Assembly (NCBI GenBank): GCA_028554755.1
Contig: JAPTOF010000004.1
Span: 1,433,501 to 1,497,500 of the forward strand
From: Cordia subcordata
Lineage: Eukaryota > Streptophyta > Magnoliopsida > Boraginales > Cordiaceae
Reading direction: 5' to 3'
Length of the DNA stretch: 64,000 nucleotides
The notes beneath the pieces were generated by a model, which saw only the letters and a list, made by a program, of their open reading frames with translations, did not search any database and was not told the origin of the DNA. The stretch's first letter is position 1, and every line of letters starts with the position of its first letter. Of this stretch, positions 48,379 to 61,002 are shown in pieces. A program made the translations under genes and the position numbers.

Positions 48379-49581
48379 CTAATTCTTTGTCTTGCTTTTC
48401 CACTGGATACACTGATCAGTAGGCCTCGTCTTCTGCTTACCAGCCTTCAAGGGGCAAGGTGTCTGAACTGGTGGGACCATGCAATTGTACTGCAAACACA
48501 ATGAACTGCTAAGTGGAATCTCAGCCGTTGGATTAATATCTATCCCCGTCAGATAGTTATGCTGTAAATAGAGAATCTGTATACTAGCCGCTAGCAACCG
48601 GTCCACCAAGCTACCCGGGACCTGACCACTAAACCGGTTGTTGTTAAGATATAAAGTCTGGACCGTAGAAAACAGTGGTGATATCTCACCCCACAACCGG
48701 TTGTAACTGAGATCAACGGTTGGGATCGTGACCTGAGTAACCGGCTGAACCGGACCGGCAAATAAGTTTCTCTGCAGCTGAAGATTACTAATGGGGAAAG
48801 AAAACAAAACTCCAGGTATGCAACCTGTGAACCGATTGAGACTGAGGTCAAGATAGTTCAACCGGTTCAGTCTTGATAGTAACAGGTCAACAGGACCAGT
48901 CAACTGGTTCCATGATAAAGAAAGGTATTGAAGAGAGGGGGGCAATGAAGTATGGGAGAGCGAACCGGATAGTTGATTGTGCTTGAGGTCGAGCCGGGTT
49001 AGTGTTTGTGAAGCAAAAGTTGGGACCGCACCGGTGAGACGGTTGTGACAAAGAATAACGTTGGACAAAGCCGGCATTGCTCCGACGGACCAGGGAATAC
49101 TTCCCGTGAGCTGATTGAAACTAAGATCAATGGTCTGTAGCCCCCGGAGCTGACCCAAATCCTGCGGAATCTCGCCGGAGATAAAGTTTCGGCTGACAGC
49201 TAAAAACCTTAAATTCTTCAACTGGGACAGAGTTTGCGGCAACGGTCCAATGATCCGACCGGGGACAACCGTGAACTCAGCAAGAGAAGATAGCTTACCA
49301 ATGGCAGGATCCAGCCGGCCGGTAAGACCAGGCGAACCAGCTCGAGGATCACCAAGATTCAATGCCACCACTTTATCTCCATCACAATACACACCAGCGA
49401 AGCTGCTACATGGATCAGAAGTGAAATCCCAAGAACCAAAAAAGTTGGAACCGGGCAAATCATCCAAGCCTTTTCGTATAGCTTGTAAAGCCAAGAAATC
49501 TACAGGGTCTAATATAGCATTCCCAAACAACAAATGTGCCAAAAACATGACCGACAAAAATACAATCTTTCTCAACCCCAT
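48379..49581 (-). CDS. Secreted leucine-rich-repeat protein (At4g03010-like)
   Basis: An intronless 400-residue ORF. Residues 1-22 (LRKIVFLSVMFLAHLLFGNA) are a signal peptide, followed by ILDPVDFLALQAIRKGLDDLP and an LRRNT cap with the paired cysteines of DPCSSFAGVYC (57-67). About ten plant-type LRRs run from residue 90 to 345 (LQTIDLSFNQLTGSIP, LNYLDLSLNRFTGCIP, VQTLYLNNNRFSGQVP). The C-terminal cap has LCLQYNCMVPPVQTPCPLKAG with four cysteines. There is no transmembrane helix or kinase, so the product should be apoplastic or wall-bound. The whole chain matches the Arabidopsis At4g03010/At1g03440 type, whose biochemical role is not settled; ligand or partner binding is inferred. Confidence 0.94.
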   Translation of the reverse strand: MGLRKIVFLSVMFLAHLLFGNAILDPVDFLALQAIRKGLDDLPGSNFFGSWDFTSDPCSSFAGVYCDGDKVVALNLGDPRAGSPGLTGRLDPAIGKLSSLAEFTVVPGRIIGPLPQTLSQLKNLRFLAVSRNFISGEIPQDLGQLRGLQTIDLSFNQLTGSIPWSVGAMPALSNVILCHNRLTGAVPTFASQTLTRLDLKHNQLSGSLSHTSLPPSLQYLSLSWNQLTGPVDLLLSRLNRLNYLDLSLNRFTGCIPGVLFSFPISNLQLQRNLFAGPVQPVTQVTIPTVDLSYNRLWGEISPLFSTVQTLYLNNNRFSGQVPGSLVDRLLAASIQILYLQHNYLTGIDINPTAEIPLSSSLCLQYNCMVPPVQTPCPLKAGKQKTRPTDQCIQWKSKTKN

Positions 49582-49672
49582 CGTTTTAGACTCGCGAACG
49601 AAACTGGTGTTGTTGTAATCTTAAGAACAAGTCAAGGTATTGGATGGAAATGTACAAGGTGGTAGCGTGTAT

Positions 49673-49684
49673 GTATATATATAT
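49673..49684 (-). promoter_or_regulatory. Possible TATA element of the LRR gene
   Basis: A TA run about 95 bp upstream of the ATG. It may be only a microsatellite; AGA (49870-49890) and TG (49897-49913) runs lie farther upstream. Confidence 0.35.
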
Positions 49685-50168
49685 GTAGGAATGCTTTAAT
49701 GCAGACAGCATCAAATTCCCATTAAAAAAAAAGGTAAAAGACAAGAAAAGAAAAGTGTGGCTTATGAGTGAAGCAATGGATAGAAGTAAAAGGGTGTGTG
49801 AGAATGTTGATGATTCTTGTTGAGTACACAAAAGAAATATGGGTTTTGAGAAGGCTTTTTGGCTTCCAAAAGAAGAAGAAGAAGAAGAAAAAATGGTGTG
49901 TGTGTGTGTGTGTTGAGTGTCGTTGAAGTGCAATCACTGCAGCTACTAGTTTTCCTACAACAAATGTGTTTTTCCTGCGGGAACTACTAGGACATGTTAT
50001 TATTATTATTATTATGCATTATTCTATTGCTCTTTTGTGTGATTTTCGATTAAAACTAATGTTGTTTTTTTGTTGTTGTGTGGGCGAGGTTCGGGAGGCC
50101 AAACGGTTGTCCGAGCCTACGTGGAGTGTTCGAGGCTGAGGTTTGGGTTGCCAGGTCATTAGCCTCGT

Positions 50169-50181
50169 GGCCACGTGACAC
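50169..50181. promoter_or_regulatory. G-box in the LRR gene promoter
   Basis: GGCCACGTGACAC, with a second ACGTGG at 50121, about 590 bp upstream of the LRR start in a locally GC-rich block (50085-50185). Confidence 0.4.
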
Positions 50182-50360
50182 TTGAAGCTTTTGGGTTGCT
50201 GCCAAGGTAGTAGACAAAACCAGGGTGGAGCATTTATGAAAATTGATAGTTGCACCCTATTTCTTGGGCGAATTTCATTACCCTCCCCTCTTTTTTTACC
50301 AAATGAGTTCTTTCTTTATTTTATTTTCTTTAATTGCATTAGTGTCCCTTCTTTAGTTAA

Positions 50361-50452
50361 CTTTTTTATATTAAACCCCACTCCTACTCTTCCACCGGCA
50401 ACGGGATTTGAAGTTACTCGGAAGACTGGCTTTAAGCGTTTGAACTATTTCA
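50361..50452 (-). mobile_element. SINE-like sequence, minus orientation
   Basis: On the minus strand: A-box TAGTTCAAACGCTTAAAG (50447-50430), B-box-like CTTCAAATCCC (50413-50403), a G-rich middle (GAGTAGGAGTGGGG) and an A-rich tail ending about 50361. The layout matches the two better SINEs here, but I find no clean target duplication. Confidence 0.5.
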
Positions 50453-50481
50453 TCATCTCTCTTCTTGTATTATTTACGTAA

Positions 50482-52070
50482 TGAGAGTTAAACTTCTGCA
50501 TGACTTCTATCTCATAATAACATTTCATGTGGCTTCGCAAAAAAATGAAAAACATTTCATGTGATTAATGGTGATTTACTGTCATGGCACTTTTACCCAT
50601 TATTTTAGCTCTAAATTAAATTTTAGTACAATGTTTTGACCTGTCACGGCACTTTGATTGATAAATAGTGAATCACGATCGACGTACATGTCATATTAGT
50701 AATTATGGAGCAAAGGCAAGACTATAAAATACATACACGTATTAAAATAGAAAAGGCAATAAGGGTACCCACCGGTAATAATCTCTCTATGCTAGTAGGA
50801 AATATTCGAGAGTTCTTTGTATTTTTTCCCTATCTCTTATTCTCCTCAATTTGGTTTTCCAAAAATGATGGGGTCAATATATAAAAAATTTGACAAGGAC
50901 TATTGGGGTTTGAGGGGTGGGCAACAGCTGGAGATGGTGGTCCGATTAGCTTGCTTTTGTCCTTTTACTGTTATTCTCTTGCTAATTTTCCCTAGAGGAC
51001 ACTTGGAAGCAAAGTCTCTTTTGCTCTGACCACAGTCTACTGTTGGACACTACACTAATGCGGCCCACCTACTGTTGGGCCGTTTACATCACCTACTGAG
51101 GCCCACGAGATAGTGGGTCCCACTTTTTTCTCCTGACGTGGACTGTTAACAAATCTTCACCAGAAAGTTTTATGTACGCATTTAATTTATTACCTTGACG
51201 GCTTGATCTTCCATCCTTTTGTGATTGTTTTGACCTAAAATGCTACTGCATAAAGAAGAGGAAAAATTCTTTTGAAACTAGGTTAAGAGAAAAAGTAATG
51301 CAAAGTATCGAAAAAGATTTAATGATAATGAATTAATGATATTATCACAATTATGTCTTCTCTTACACGTCAAGTTCTGGATTTGTTGGATGGTATCATA
51401 AGCAGAGAGCAAAAGCTATTTTAATTATTAGGTGATAATTGATGAATATAGCATGTGATAAAAGAAATGTGGTGGAAATGGTGTGATGGTCACTATCAAT
51501 TGGATTCTCATATTATTTGTCAAATTATTCAAACATATATAGTTGTAATTATTATATTTCCACTTGGATTAAATTCGTTGACTCTAATCATATTAAATAC
51601 TTTGATATTGAAATATGATGATGGCAATATGGTCATGGAGAGAGATGGGTGGGTTTGGCCTACCCCGCAAGCATATAGATTAAACTTATACATGGTGTAT
51701 ACACAAAGAAATACCAATTGTTATTCTTATCAATAACGAGAATATCATTTGATTTTCACAACGTAAAATCTTCCTCGAGACTCAGTCGAATACTCATTAA
51801 GCTTTAACGCTAATGTAAAATATACATCATAAGTTTGGTATATCTTTAGCCTCATAAGTGATTTTTATGATTGGAATTGATTATTATGTTAAAGCTAAAT
51901 TGTTCTACATATTAAAATTATTGTTTAGTTACCTTAAACTATTTGCGGCATCATTAGAAGTTGTTAATACTATTTCGTGTCTATATTATTTAGTCCTTAA
52001 CTTATTTGGAACATGCATCAAAATATTCTATTGTACCATTGAATTTATAATTTTTATTGAGGATTAGCAA
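50482..52070. other. No gene seen
   Basis: AT-rich sequence with short composition-driven ORFs only. 51030-51150 is locally GC-richer (CCCACGAGATAGTGGGTCCC) without coding sense. Confidence 0.45.
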
Positions 52071-52176
52071 CTGGCTACCTATTCGTATATTGGTAAGTAG
52101 AAGTTTGGAAGTGGTGGTTAAGGGCTGGCTACCTATTCCTATATTGGTAAGCAGAAATTTGGAAGTGGTGGTTAAG
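52071..52176. repeat. 54-bp tandem duplication
   Basis: CTGGCTACCTATTC...TATTGGTAAG...GGAAGTGGTGGTTAAG at 52071-52124 and 52125-52176, with three substitutions. Confidence 0.93.
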
Positions 52177-52752
52177 TACAAAACTTCCTTTTTTCATCCT
52201 TAACGGAATGGTATTATACCTCTTGATCTACGTATTTTGCCTATGATTAGTTTCTCTTCGCAAAAAAAAATAAAGAGGAAAATCTGCAACTCCCATAATG
52301 AAGAGACTGGTATTAGATGACCTATCAACTATGTAATTTTCAAATGTTAATAGCTCAACTAATATAATAAAACCAAAGTTGATATCTGTTGTACAATAAA
52401 TCGTATCCATTGTCATTACTTGTTTAGGCATGGTTGGCAATTCTGGGCAGTGCAGCAACCCACTTCAAAGATGGCCCCTACAATATAATTCATGGAGTAA
52501 TTGAATGTAAGTGTGGTGATGATTGCACCAACATCTAACAACCATGGCGCCCCACTCATCATTCATTTTGGAGAGGTGCAATGGCTGTACTTTTGTTATT
52601 ACGGTTGATCGATGAAGTTAAGGATTGGGCTTTTCCTATCTACGCCCCCTGAGTGTGTATATTTATGCAACCTAATTAGGTGCTATGTCTCCTTGAACCA
52701 ACTGTAGTACTGCCCTAATTGTCATTCAGGGATCGTACATTATAATATTATG

Positions 52753-52808
52753 AGAGAGATTCAATAATGATGAATTGACGAGAGAGATTCAATAATGATG
52801 AATTGACG
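52753..52808. repeat. 28-bp perfect tandem duplication
   Basis: AGAGAGATTCAATAATGATG plus AATTGACG, twice in a row without mismatch. Confidence 0.95.
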
Positions 52809-53340
52809 ATACAACTATGATAATATTTTAGTCTGGATACTTACTAGTATTGAATCTCTTCCGTAAAATTATATGTTGTGAGAAGATTCAAATTTGATAT
52901 TAAACTGCTTCAAAAAGAAAATACCGGTTATTCATGCGAAGGCATACGAATACTATTATACACTGATGTGAAACATGCTATGCGGGTAAATTATTAGTTG
53001 CTGCTCCGATATAAAGTGAAGATTACGTTTAGGTACGTTCTTTCAGAGAAAGAAGTGGTTACATTCATTTTACACATCAGAAAATTCAGCTTTTGTTATG
53101 CATTCATTTTTTGGGTCAGGTCTGAAAAAAAAAAATACGCTTGGCTACGACATAATTATTAATTACATCGGGAGTGAATAGAGCGAACAGAAATACTAGT
53201 CTCTCTTATTAGTCATCTTCCCTTTTCTGAGTAGGGACATCACCACTTCTTGAATGAACTGGGATAGCTTTTGATGATGATTGGATGTTGTTGTCGCAAC
53301 TTAAATTTGATTGTATTGTATTGTGTTTTATTTGAATGAA

Positions 53341-53412
53341 TGTCTGGTTTTGTGACCAAAAGAAGAATAATGATAATGTCTGGTTTTGTGACCAGAAGAA
53401 GAATAATGATAA
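53341..53412. repeat. 36-bp tandem duplication
   Basis: TGTCTGGTTTTGTGACCA followed by A/G and AAGAAGAATAATGATAA, twice in a row with one substitution. Confidence 0.95.
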
Positions 53413-53519
53413 GGTGATAGACTATAATTCTTTTTTTTTTTTTGAGTAAAATACATTTTCCCTTGATGTGTTTTGTAAAAAAAAAAATGTATTCTCTAGT
53501 AGTTTTAGAACGCATTTAT

Positions 53520-53740
53520 ATTCCCGAGTGTTTAAAAGACATTGCACATTGACCTTTGTGAGTGTAAAACAAAAGGGAAGAATATGTCTCAGATTTTTAA
53601 ATCAAATAGGGAATATGAACAAATTCTCAAAAGCATGAGGCAATTTGTAACATTTCTTAAACTACAGGAAAATATAACAAATTTTGGAACCACAAGAACT
53701 TTATGCAACTTTGCCTAAACACTCGGGTAAAATACATTTC
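53520..53740. mobile_element. Possible decayed inverted-repeat element
   Basis: CCCGAGTGTTTAAAAGACAT (53523) is answered in inverted sense by CCCGAGTGTTTAGGCAAAG (ending 53736), and GTAAAATACATTT stands outside both ends in the same orientation. The AAAGTTGCATAAAG inside it recalls the ends of 24650-24825. Borders are uncertain. Confidence 0.35.
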
Positions 53741-54902
53741 ACTCCCATTCTTCTTTTAGAAAAAAGAAGAAATTTCATGCGCATGTCACACCGCTTGTGA
53801 TCAGAGATAAAACTTCAAAATAGAAAGACAATAAAACCAATAAGCAATATAATACAGTACAGAAAAAATCATCTTAACTTGAAATTGAACATGCCTAACT
53901 CGAAGTTGATACCAGGATAGACATCAAACCTAGAGCAATTTATTACTCATTTCACGAAACGATGGCCACAAGGAAGAGAAAAAGAAGCTTCGTCACATGC
54001 ATGCTATTAACTACCAAAAACAAAACATAACGTACCCCTCCGACTAACGCTACTTATGCAGAAAATAGCCTTCCTCTGGAGTTGATAATTGATGAGGTGG
54101 CTCGCTTGACTTTTTTCTTTCTTAATGATGCGTTTAGTATACCGTCAAAATTAGATTCAAATCTTCCCGTAACACATAATATCACGAGAAAGTGAACCAT
54201 CAAGGTTTATTGAAAATATAATCTCTTCATCTATTACCGTCATCAGATATTCCTTATAGTATCAATAGATTGGGGATCTATATATGCCCTCACATATGAA
54301 ATACTAAACTAGCTACTCGTGTATATTCACACACATGGCTAGATTCAACGGTCTGCTTCTAGTATACAAGATCTGTATCCACAAAGCTATCATTCTATTA
54401 ACACTTCAATAGATCGTTTCCGTTCCAGTAAGTACTTTCACGGCAAAGACACCTATATACAAGGTTGATCGAAAGTTCAGGACATGACATGATATTGACA
54501 TTCATTCCGTGCAAAGACATCTACATACAAGGTTACTGAAAGTTCAGGATTTTACATGACATCGACAAACCTTTTGTACCAACAAGAGAGACCCTTTTTC
54601 ACAAGTTGTGTAAATTCCTACACAGAGTACAACAGCTAAGATGAAACAAGGGAGGACGGAAGAGATGATCACGTACACATGTCGACAGGAACACAATCTA
54701 CAGTATATTCACAGCCTACCAAAGAACTAATACAACCTGCAACGGACAAACAAAACAAGTTCACTTACACAGGAATTTCCCCCTCTCCCCTCTTTCTATA
54801 AGGTTGAGAATAGCAAATTGGAACTGCTATAGCCATGATGAGACATACAAATCCATTTTTTCTTCTTACCTTCTTCAGAGTCTCAAACATGGTGCAAAGC
54901 AG
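53741..54902. other. 3' flank of ATG18H-like gene, no further gene
   Basis: 54600-54902 probably holds its 3' UTR. A diverged duplication of about 74 bp (ACATACAAGGTT...GAAAGTTCAGGA) is seen at 54450-54565. Confidence 0.5.
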
Positions 54903-57900
54903 TCATTCGTTCTTAGGTTGTTCCCTCTCTGAGGGGCTACTGTGAGCATTGAGCTCATTTGATACTACTTCTGTTGACTTGCAGCTTTCATGATGTTTGG
55001 AGACTTCACAGTAGCCCTCCTCAAAAAATTGCTTGAAGTCCACTGGGTTCTTCATGATTGAAACCGATGAAACATCTTGATCAGTCTTTGCAGCCAAGAG
55101 CGAAGAGTCATCGGTGCTCTCACCAATATCTTTGACTGAGAAACCTCCCTCTATAGTTTTCGTGCAACTGATTGATGTGCTCTCCTTCAAAACTGACTTG
55201 CTTTCGGTAGACCTAATATTGTGAAAACCAGGGCTACTGGAATATTCACAAGGAATGTGTTCAGTGTTTTCAGATTTTTGTTCTCTTATGCAAGCCTTGA
55301 GATTATTACTGCCTTTATTTTCCTCATAAAAATCATTACATACATATCCACTGCGAGTTGGAGACTTTTCAATAGTAATACGATCCAAATCAAGCAGATT
55401 TTCAATTCTATTAGATGAGCCTGAAAAAAGTAATTAAAGGAATAAGGAGAAATGCAGATAATTGATCACATTATGTACAGCTATACATGTTCCTAATGAA
55501 TTTTGAAAGGCATGAGGCTGTTGCTTGTCTGGCAGGCAGGATATAACAGGCATTGCCGTACCTTCATTGAAAAGATTTTAGCATGCACAAATACAGAGGA
55601 AAGCGAGAAATCAAAATTGCCCCAGGAACAATTAGAGTATACATGAAGACTCAGAAGGGTAAAAGTGGGTGAAGAAGTTTGGCGATCACATCTATAGTAA
55701 ACTTAGGTCAGGGTAAAGGCAGCTTACCTGCATCCGAGCTTTCAGTGGACCCAAGTGATGCAGGCTCTGAATGACAAATAACAATTGCCTCGTTAATCTT
55801 ATCTTCAGTTTTACAACCACCGAGAGATGACAGATTAGGGCTTCCATCGGCAAACCCTCTATTTAAGAATCAAGACAATGGTTCATGGATAAGCAACAGA
55901 GTATACATTAAACAAGCTTAAAAATAGACATGCATGATACAAAAGGCATACTGATGTTTTCAACTCTTTCAGAATGTTGACTATCTCCCAGTTCCTAAAA
56001 AGACGGATCAAGTATTATACATACTTAGATATGTTAAGTTTGATATAGGTGATAGAAATATGCCAAAAGGAAAAGAATTTCAGTGGCCATAGGACTGACA
56101 TGAAATACGTCCTCACTCCAACATTCATGTGTTTACACCATGATCAAGAAGCCCAAGAAGCCAGAAACTAAATTTGAACTGAACTTAAACCAGACCAAGC
56201 TTATCTCACTAGGCGGGACTTGGCAGAAACTAAATAGAATTAATTTAAAAATTTTGAACTGACTTTTAGTCTTCATCTTCCAGGCTACCACATATAGCAC
56301 AAGTGAGATGCACAAAGCAAACAGACACACTGGGTATCAATGACAGTAATATTTTATGCTAACTCTCTGCAAAGAGAACTTTAAAAGTCTCTATTTTAAG
56401 CAGCATATTGTCAAAACTACCAACAAAATTGCCAGACGAGATATTTGAGGAGTTCAAGACTATCACCTGTTGGTAAACCCTGATCTCATGCTATGGAAGG
56501 GGTTGAAAACAGGTAATAGCTCTTTCTGTTTCATTTCCACTTCATGGAAAGGAACCTTCTCAATCTCAAATTCTCTATCCACGTGATATTCCATTGTTAG
56601 AGGGCTCATCACATATAGACGTATCTGAATCAAAGATGTAAATATGATAGATTACACAGAATGCAATTACATATAACCAAATAAAACTAAAATGAATTCA
56701 ATACAAGGGGTACCAAAATAACATTACCTTGGAGTTTTGCCATATTGGTAATCTATCTGCATTTATTTGCACCTCAGCATTGGAAAGATGCCAGTGTGGT
56801 CTCTCAAGTGGCTTTGGTGAATCACTTTTGGCTGATATATTTTCCCCAGATCTCTCGGGCAATGGAGCTCTTAAATGATCAGTTAACTCTGGAGCATTCT
56901 TTAAGTTGAAGGTGGTCCTACATATATTTTCTTCTCTCTCAAGGCTGTCTGATCTTCTGCAGACATCCCACCACTGAACAGCGTCAGCTTTTACACAAAG
57001 CTCATCCTCGTGGGTGTGTACATTTGTTCCAGACTGACTTCTGGAACAACTGTCACTTTGTTCCCCCATTGATGGAAAAAGTTCATACTGAATCACAAAT
57101 CCAGATGGAGAATAAACTAACAGATGATCTAGAGGACGGCCTCTTAGGTGACCATCTTGTGGATTCCGAGATATGCAATTATGGAAAATGGCTGCTTCAG
57201 CACCTGATGGCACCAATATCTTCCCTATGGCTGAAAAGGCCACATTGCTTACCGAACTGAGCAAGCCTGAGGAATTGCTTCTTATTCTGCTGACCACAGA
57301 AAGAGTTACAGGAGGTGGAGGTGATAGATTTTGTTGGTTTAGGGTAAAAGATGAAGTCGACCACCATGGTAACGATATGACTGGGTATATAGTGGTTCCT
57401 TCCCCATCAGGAAGAGGTCGCAAATCAGCATTGCCACCAAATGGTGACAGAACAAAAATATGGGCAGTCCCTTTTGAGGAAATGATTGTAATCCACCGAC
57501 CACAATGACTGAAGCAGATATCTTGGATTACCTGTCATATGAACATTGGAGGCAGGGGAGAAGGAGAAGAAACCCATGAACATCTGAAGGCAGAGAAGAG
57601 AAAATTAGTTAGATACTTAGAATCAGTTATACTGACAGCTTTAGTCATTCCACGATATAGCTTGTAAAGATGAACATGAGAACAGCTCCAGTCCAAGCAG
57701 CCCGATCCACTACTTATAGATGATGGCATGATACGGAAGACATTTAGGCTATTTCCATGTACAGAAGCAGTAACCAGAAGGGTACCACTTCCATCAAATC
57801 TCAGAGCAGATATTGGACTTGTATGAGCTCTAAATTGTGATATAACTTCTGTGGAGACCACATCTTTCACAATAACCTGCCACAAATAGGAAGAAATACA

Positions 57901-60871
57901 ACATCTGATGTTTTTCACCAAGGGCATTGAATGAAGAAAAAAGCATCATGTATATAACATAGCATCCCAGGACATAGGGAGCATCCATATTATGAGAATC
58001 TAAATATAAAACAGTTAAGTAGTGCAGAGTTCATAAAATTAATACAGTGAAAAGATATCTGCAGTCTTGTGCATGTTGAGCCTATCAGTTTATCAGCTGA
58101 ATTAAGTCATTGGTGTAACTATGTAGGACTAACCATTCCTGCATTCTCCATTTCTCTTGCTGTGAGCTTTCCAACTCTCCAACCAGGAGAATTATGACCG
58201 TCTGGAAGTAGGTCACTGCAGTATTTTGAGAGTCTTTTATATCCAACGTCACCCAGGTTGATAATTCCGGCGGCTAACTGTTTACCAGACTCCATTGCAT
58301 AATGAGCCACCAAGCTTCCATTATCCATGGATGTTGTTGGGCTAAGAGCAGAAGTCACATTCTTAGGGCTTAAACGACTTGCACTTGACAATACCGGACA
58401 GTTTGGGGAATAAGCCAACCATCTTGGCCCTAAGGCCATTGATCCACAGACATTATTAACCCCAACACTTCTTTGCCCTTCAAAGTTGGGAACAGGGTAT
58501 GTCAAGACACTGAATTTCTTCTGAAGGGTAAGAGCATCGTAGCAGTATATCTGCCAAATATATTGAACAAATGAGTATACCATCAAATTCCTTACCCAAA
58601 AAATGATTATCTTATGTACTTAGAAGCATTGAATTAGACAGCTTTCTTTAGATTATCCTATCATTCTTTGGTTAGGCAACTGTCTCCAAGGATGAGAATA
58701 GAGATATGAGGCCATTAAGAGCCAATGATTCACATTCCAAAAACCAATTCCAACCTCCTTACCCATATATAGCAGACACACACATCAATCAAATTTGGAG
58801 AAGGCAAAAAGATAGAGAGATACATGAAGAAAGGGAAAGTTGGAGTTTCTATTGAAGTATCTTCTGGAGCATCATAATGAAGATCAAATATTTACAGATG
58901 TATAATAAGAATGAAACCATAGATAAAATTCTTCGCATTGATTGTTAAATTATAGAAGAAGCGCAGTAAGTAGTGAATGTAATCCAATAACACTGATGAC
59001 TTAGGTCTACAAGAGCTTACTTGTGCTTCAAGACCAACAGCTATTATTCGAGGACTACATCTAACCACAAACACGGCCGATTGGAAACTGAGAACCTCCT
59101 CATAGCTGTTAGACCTGAGGGAGTAAAACTGAACAAATGTTGGCAGGTTTGCATGGTTCCCAAAGAGGCTCTCCAAAGTACCATCTCTGACAGGTCTGGC
59201 CAAATAGCTCTGGTTTGGACTCAGGATTGGCCTTTGTTCCTCATCCCCACCAACAACCAACAAGATAGGACGTGATACTCTTAGCTTGTCAATACTACCA
59301 CACTCTGCAGGAGCCGGAAGCATCTGCAAGAAGGTAACCGGACCAGTACGCTTGGATACCAATTCAATGAAATTAGAGCCATCCTCAACATCAATGACTT
59401 GAAAACCATTCTGGTAGCCAACTAAGAGGACACGTTTTGATACACCCGAAGCAAACTCTAATTTGTCGAATCCAGCCCAGAGCACCTGTTTAATATAAAG
59501 AATCAGGATTCATCATATATATAAAATAAGGTAGACAAAACCATGAAAGGACATAGCCAAAATTCATAGACACCTGATGACAAGGGGACAACCTCACTAA
59601 GCTCACATAAAAGGACAAAGAAACATTACAAGTAGTTATCTTACAATGGCTAAGATATTCTCCACAAAATTTATAGTATATTATGAATGTACGAGTGTAC
59701 CAGTTGGGTTCTCCCTGTCACTAATCCAAGCATCTTTTTGCTGTAAATTTCCACTATGCTAAAAAGAAAAACATCAGCAGGAAGAATAGGATCATATTGA
59801 CCCCCCAAAGCATGCATCATGGATATCACTGCCAAAAGACTGCACGCATACAGGCTACAGAGAATTGCTACACAAAACCTCACCCGTTCTCAGTTATATA
59901 TGAAATTAAATTATGTTTTTTGCCAGTAGGTAATGACATATGTTCTTATACTTCCTGTCAGCATCTATAGCATAGTTTAGCCAAAGATATACTTGTCAAA
60001 ATTGTATTGACATCATCATTCTGAGATAGATACGTTTCTGAAGAGAATAATAGGACATGAAAGAACTGAAAACGAAAGAACTAGAGGATACATTATTTGA
60101 AAACTTAACAGATTCCTGTTACTTAGGGAGATATTTGCTAATTGAACAAATGCTCAAAGACATTTCCCTTTTTTATTCATACATTACGTAGATTCAGTAT
60201 CATGGTCTTCTCATCTTTGCCAAATTAGCCAATGAAGAAGCATTTCAAGTTTCCAAAGATGCTTAATAATTCTACACATATCGAAACGACTGCCACTTAA
60301 AAAAGTAAACAAAAAAGAAAAAACACGTATTAGAAAATCAACAAATCAATTACAGAAAGTACTGAAAAATTGTCAACCTATGATTTCAAAGTATATCAAC
60401 ACATGAACGAGAAAATTAATCGAAGGAAAAAGGATAAAAAGATGAAGGCAAACGCGAGATTAAGAGGACCTGATAGTTTCCAACCATGCTTAAAATTCCA
60501 CATATATCGAAACGACTGCGACTTAAAAAGTAAACCGGAAAAAAAAAAAGAAAAAAGAAACACGTATTAGAAAAATCAATAAATCAATTACAGAAACTAC
60601 TGAAAAATCGTCAACCTATCATTTCAACGTGTATCAGCAAATGAACGAGAAAATTAATCGGAGAAAAAGGATAAAAGGATGAAGGCAAAAGCGAAACAAA
60701 CAGGACCTGATCCTTGTGATCATCGGCGGAGGAGGAAACAGAAGCGGCGACGGAGGCGCCGGCGTTGCGCACGGCGGTGCTAGCATTCGTCGAGACGTTC
60801 TTTATACATGAAGAAATAATCCTCAAGGTAGGCAACAATCTACTGTTCTTGCCTTTACCTCTCTTCATCAT
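54903..60871 (-). CDS. ATG18H: Autophagy-related protein 18h-like (WD40 PROPPIN with BCAS3 domain)
   Basis: Eight exons on the minus strand: 60871-60707, 59485-59021, 58550-58134, 57876-57637, 57531-56728, 56624-56467, 55858-55728 and 55420-54903. All are GT-AG and the frame closes at 965 residues. The start is the first of two adjacent ATGs (60871). An N-terminal WD40 propeller (about residues 56-480: VLLVGYQNGFQVIDVEDG, TGPVTFLQMLP, FRAHTSPISALRFDGSGTLL) leads into SHVHLYKLYRGM, then a BCAS3-type region (VIQDICFS, LPWWSTSSFTLNQ, VQWWDVCRRSDSLEREENIC) and a Ser-rich C-terminal tail. Plant ATG18f/g/h proteins have this layout and act in autophagosome formation on PI3P membranes. The PROPPIN FRRG lipid motif appears here as LYRG (422-425), as usual for this long subgroup. 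h rather than g is judged by overall resemblance. Confidence 0.95.
60248..60711. repeat. Tandem duplication in intron 1 of ATG18H covering its splice donor
   Basis: 60248-60474 and 60475-60711 are two copies (ATATCGAAACGACTGC, CACGTATTAGAAAA, AACGAGAAAATTAATCG in both). Each ends at AGGACCTGAT, which on the minus strand is ATCAG|GTCCT. The right copy holds the real exon-1 donor (60707/60706); the left copy holds a second donor-like site 237 bp downstream (60470/60469). Confidence 0.9.
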
Positions 60872-60993
60872 CACCGTCAACCTTCACCGCAGCCGGTAAG
60901 TCGAAAACTGTCTACTCCACCGCCGTCGTGAACTTCCACCGCCCCCTCCGCCGCATCCGACGACTCCTTCCGATAGCCTACGATCATCCGATA

Positions 60994-61002
60994 CTTTATA
61001 TA
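60994..61002 (-). promoter_or_regulatory. TATA box of ATG18H-like gene
   Basis: TATATAAAG on the minus strand, 123 bp upstream of the ATG. A second candidate, GATATAAATG, stands at about 61138-61147. Confidence 0.55.
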
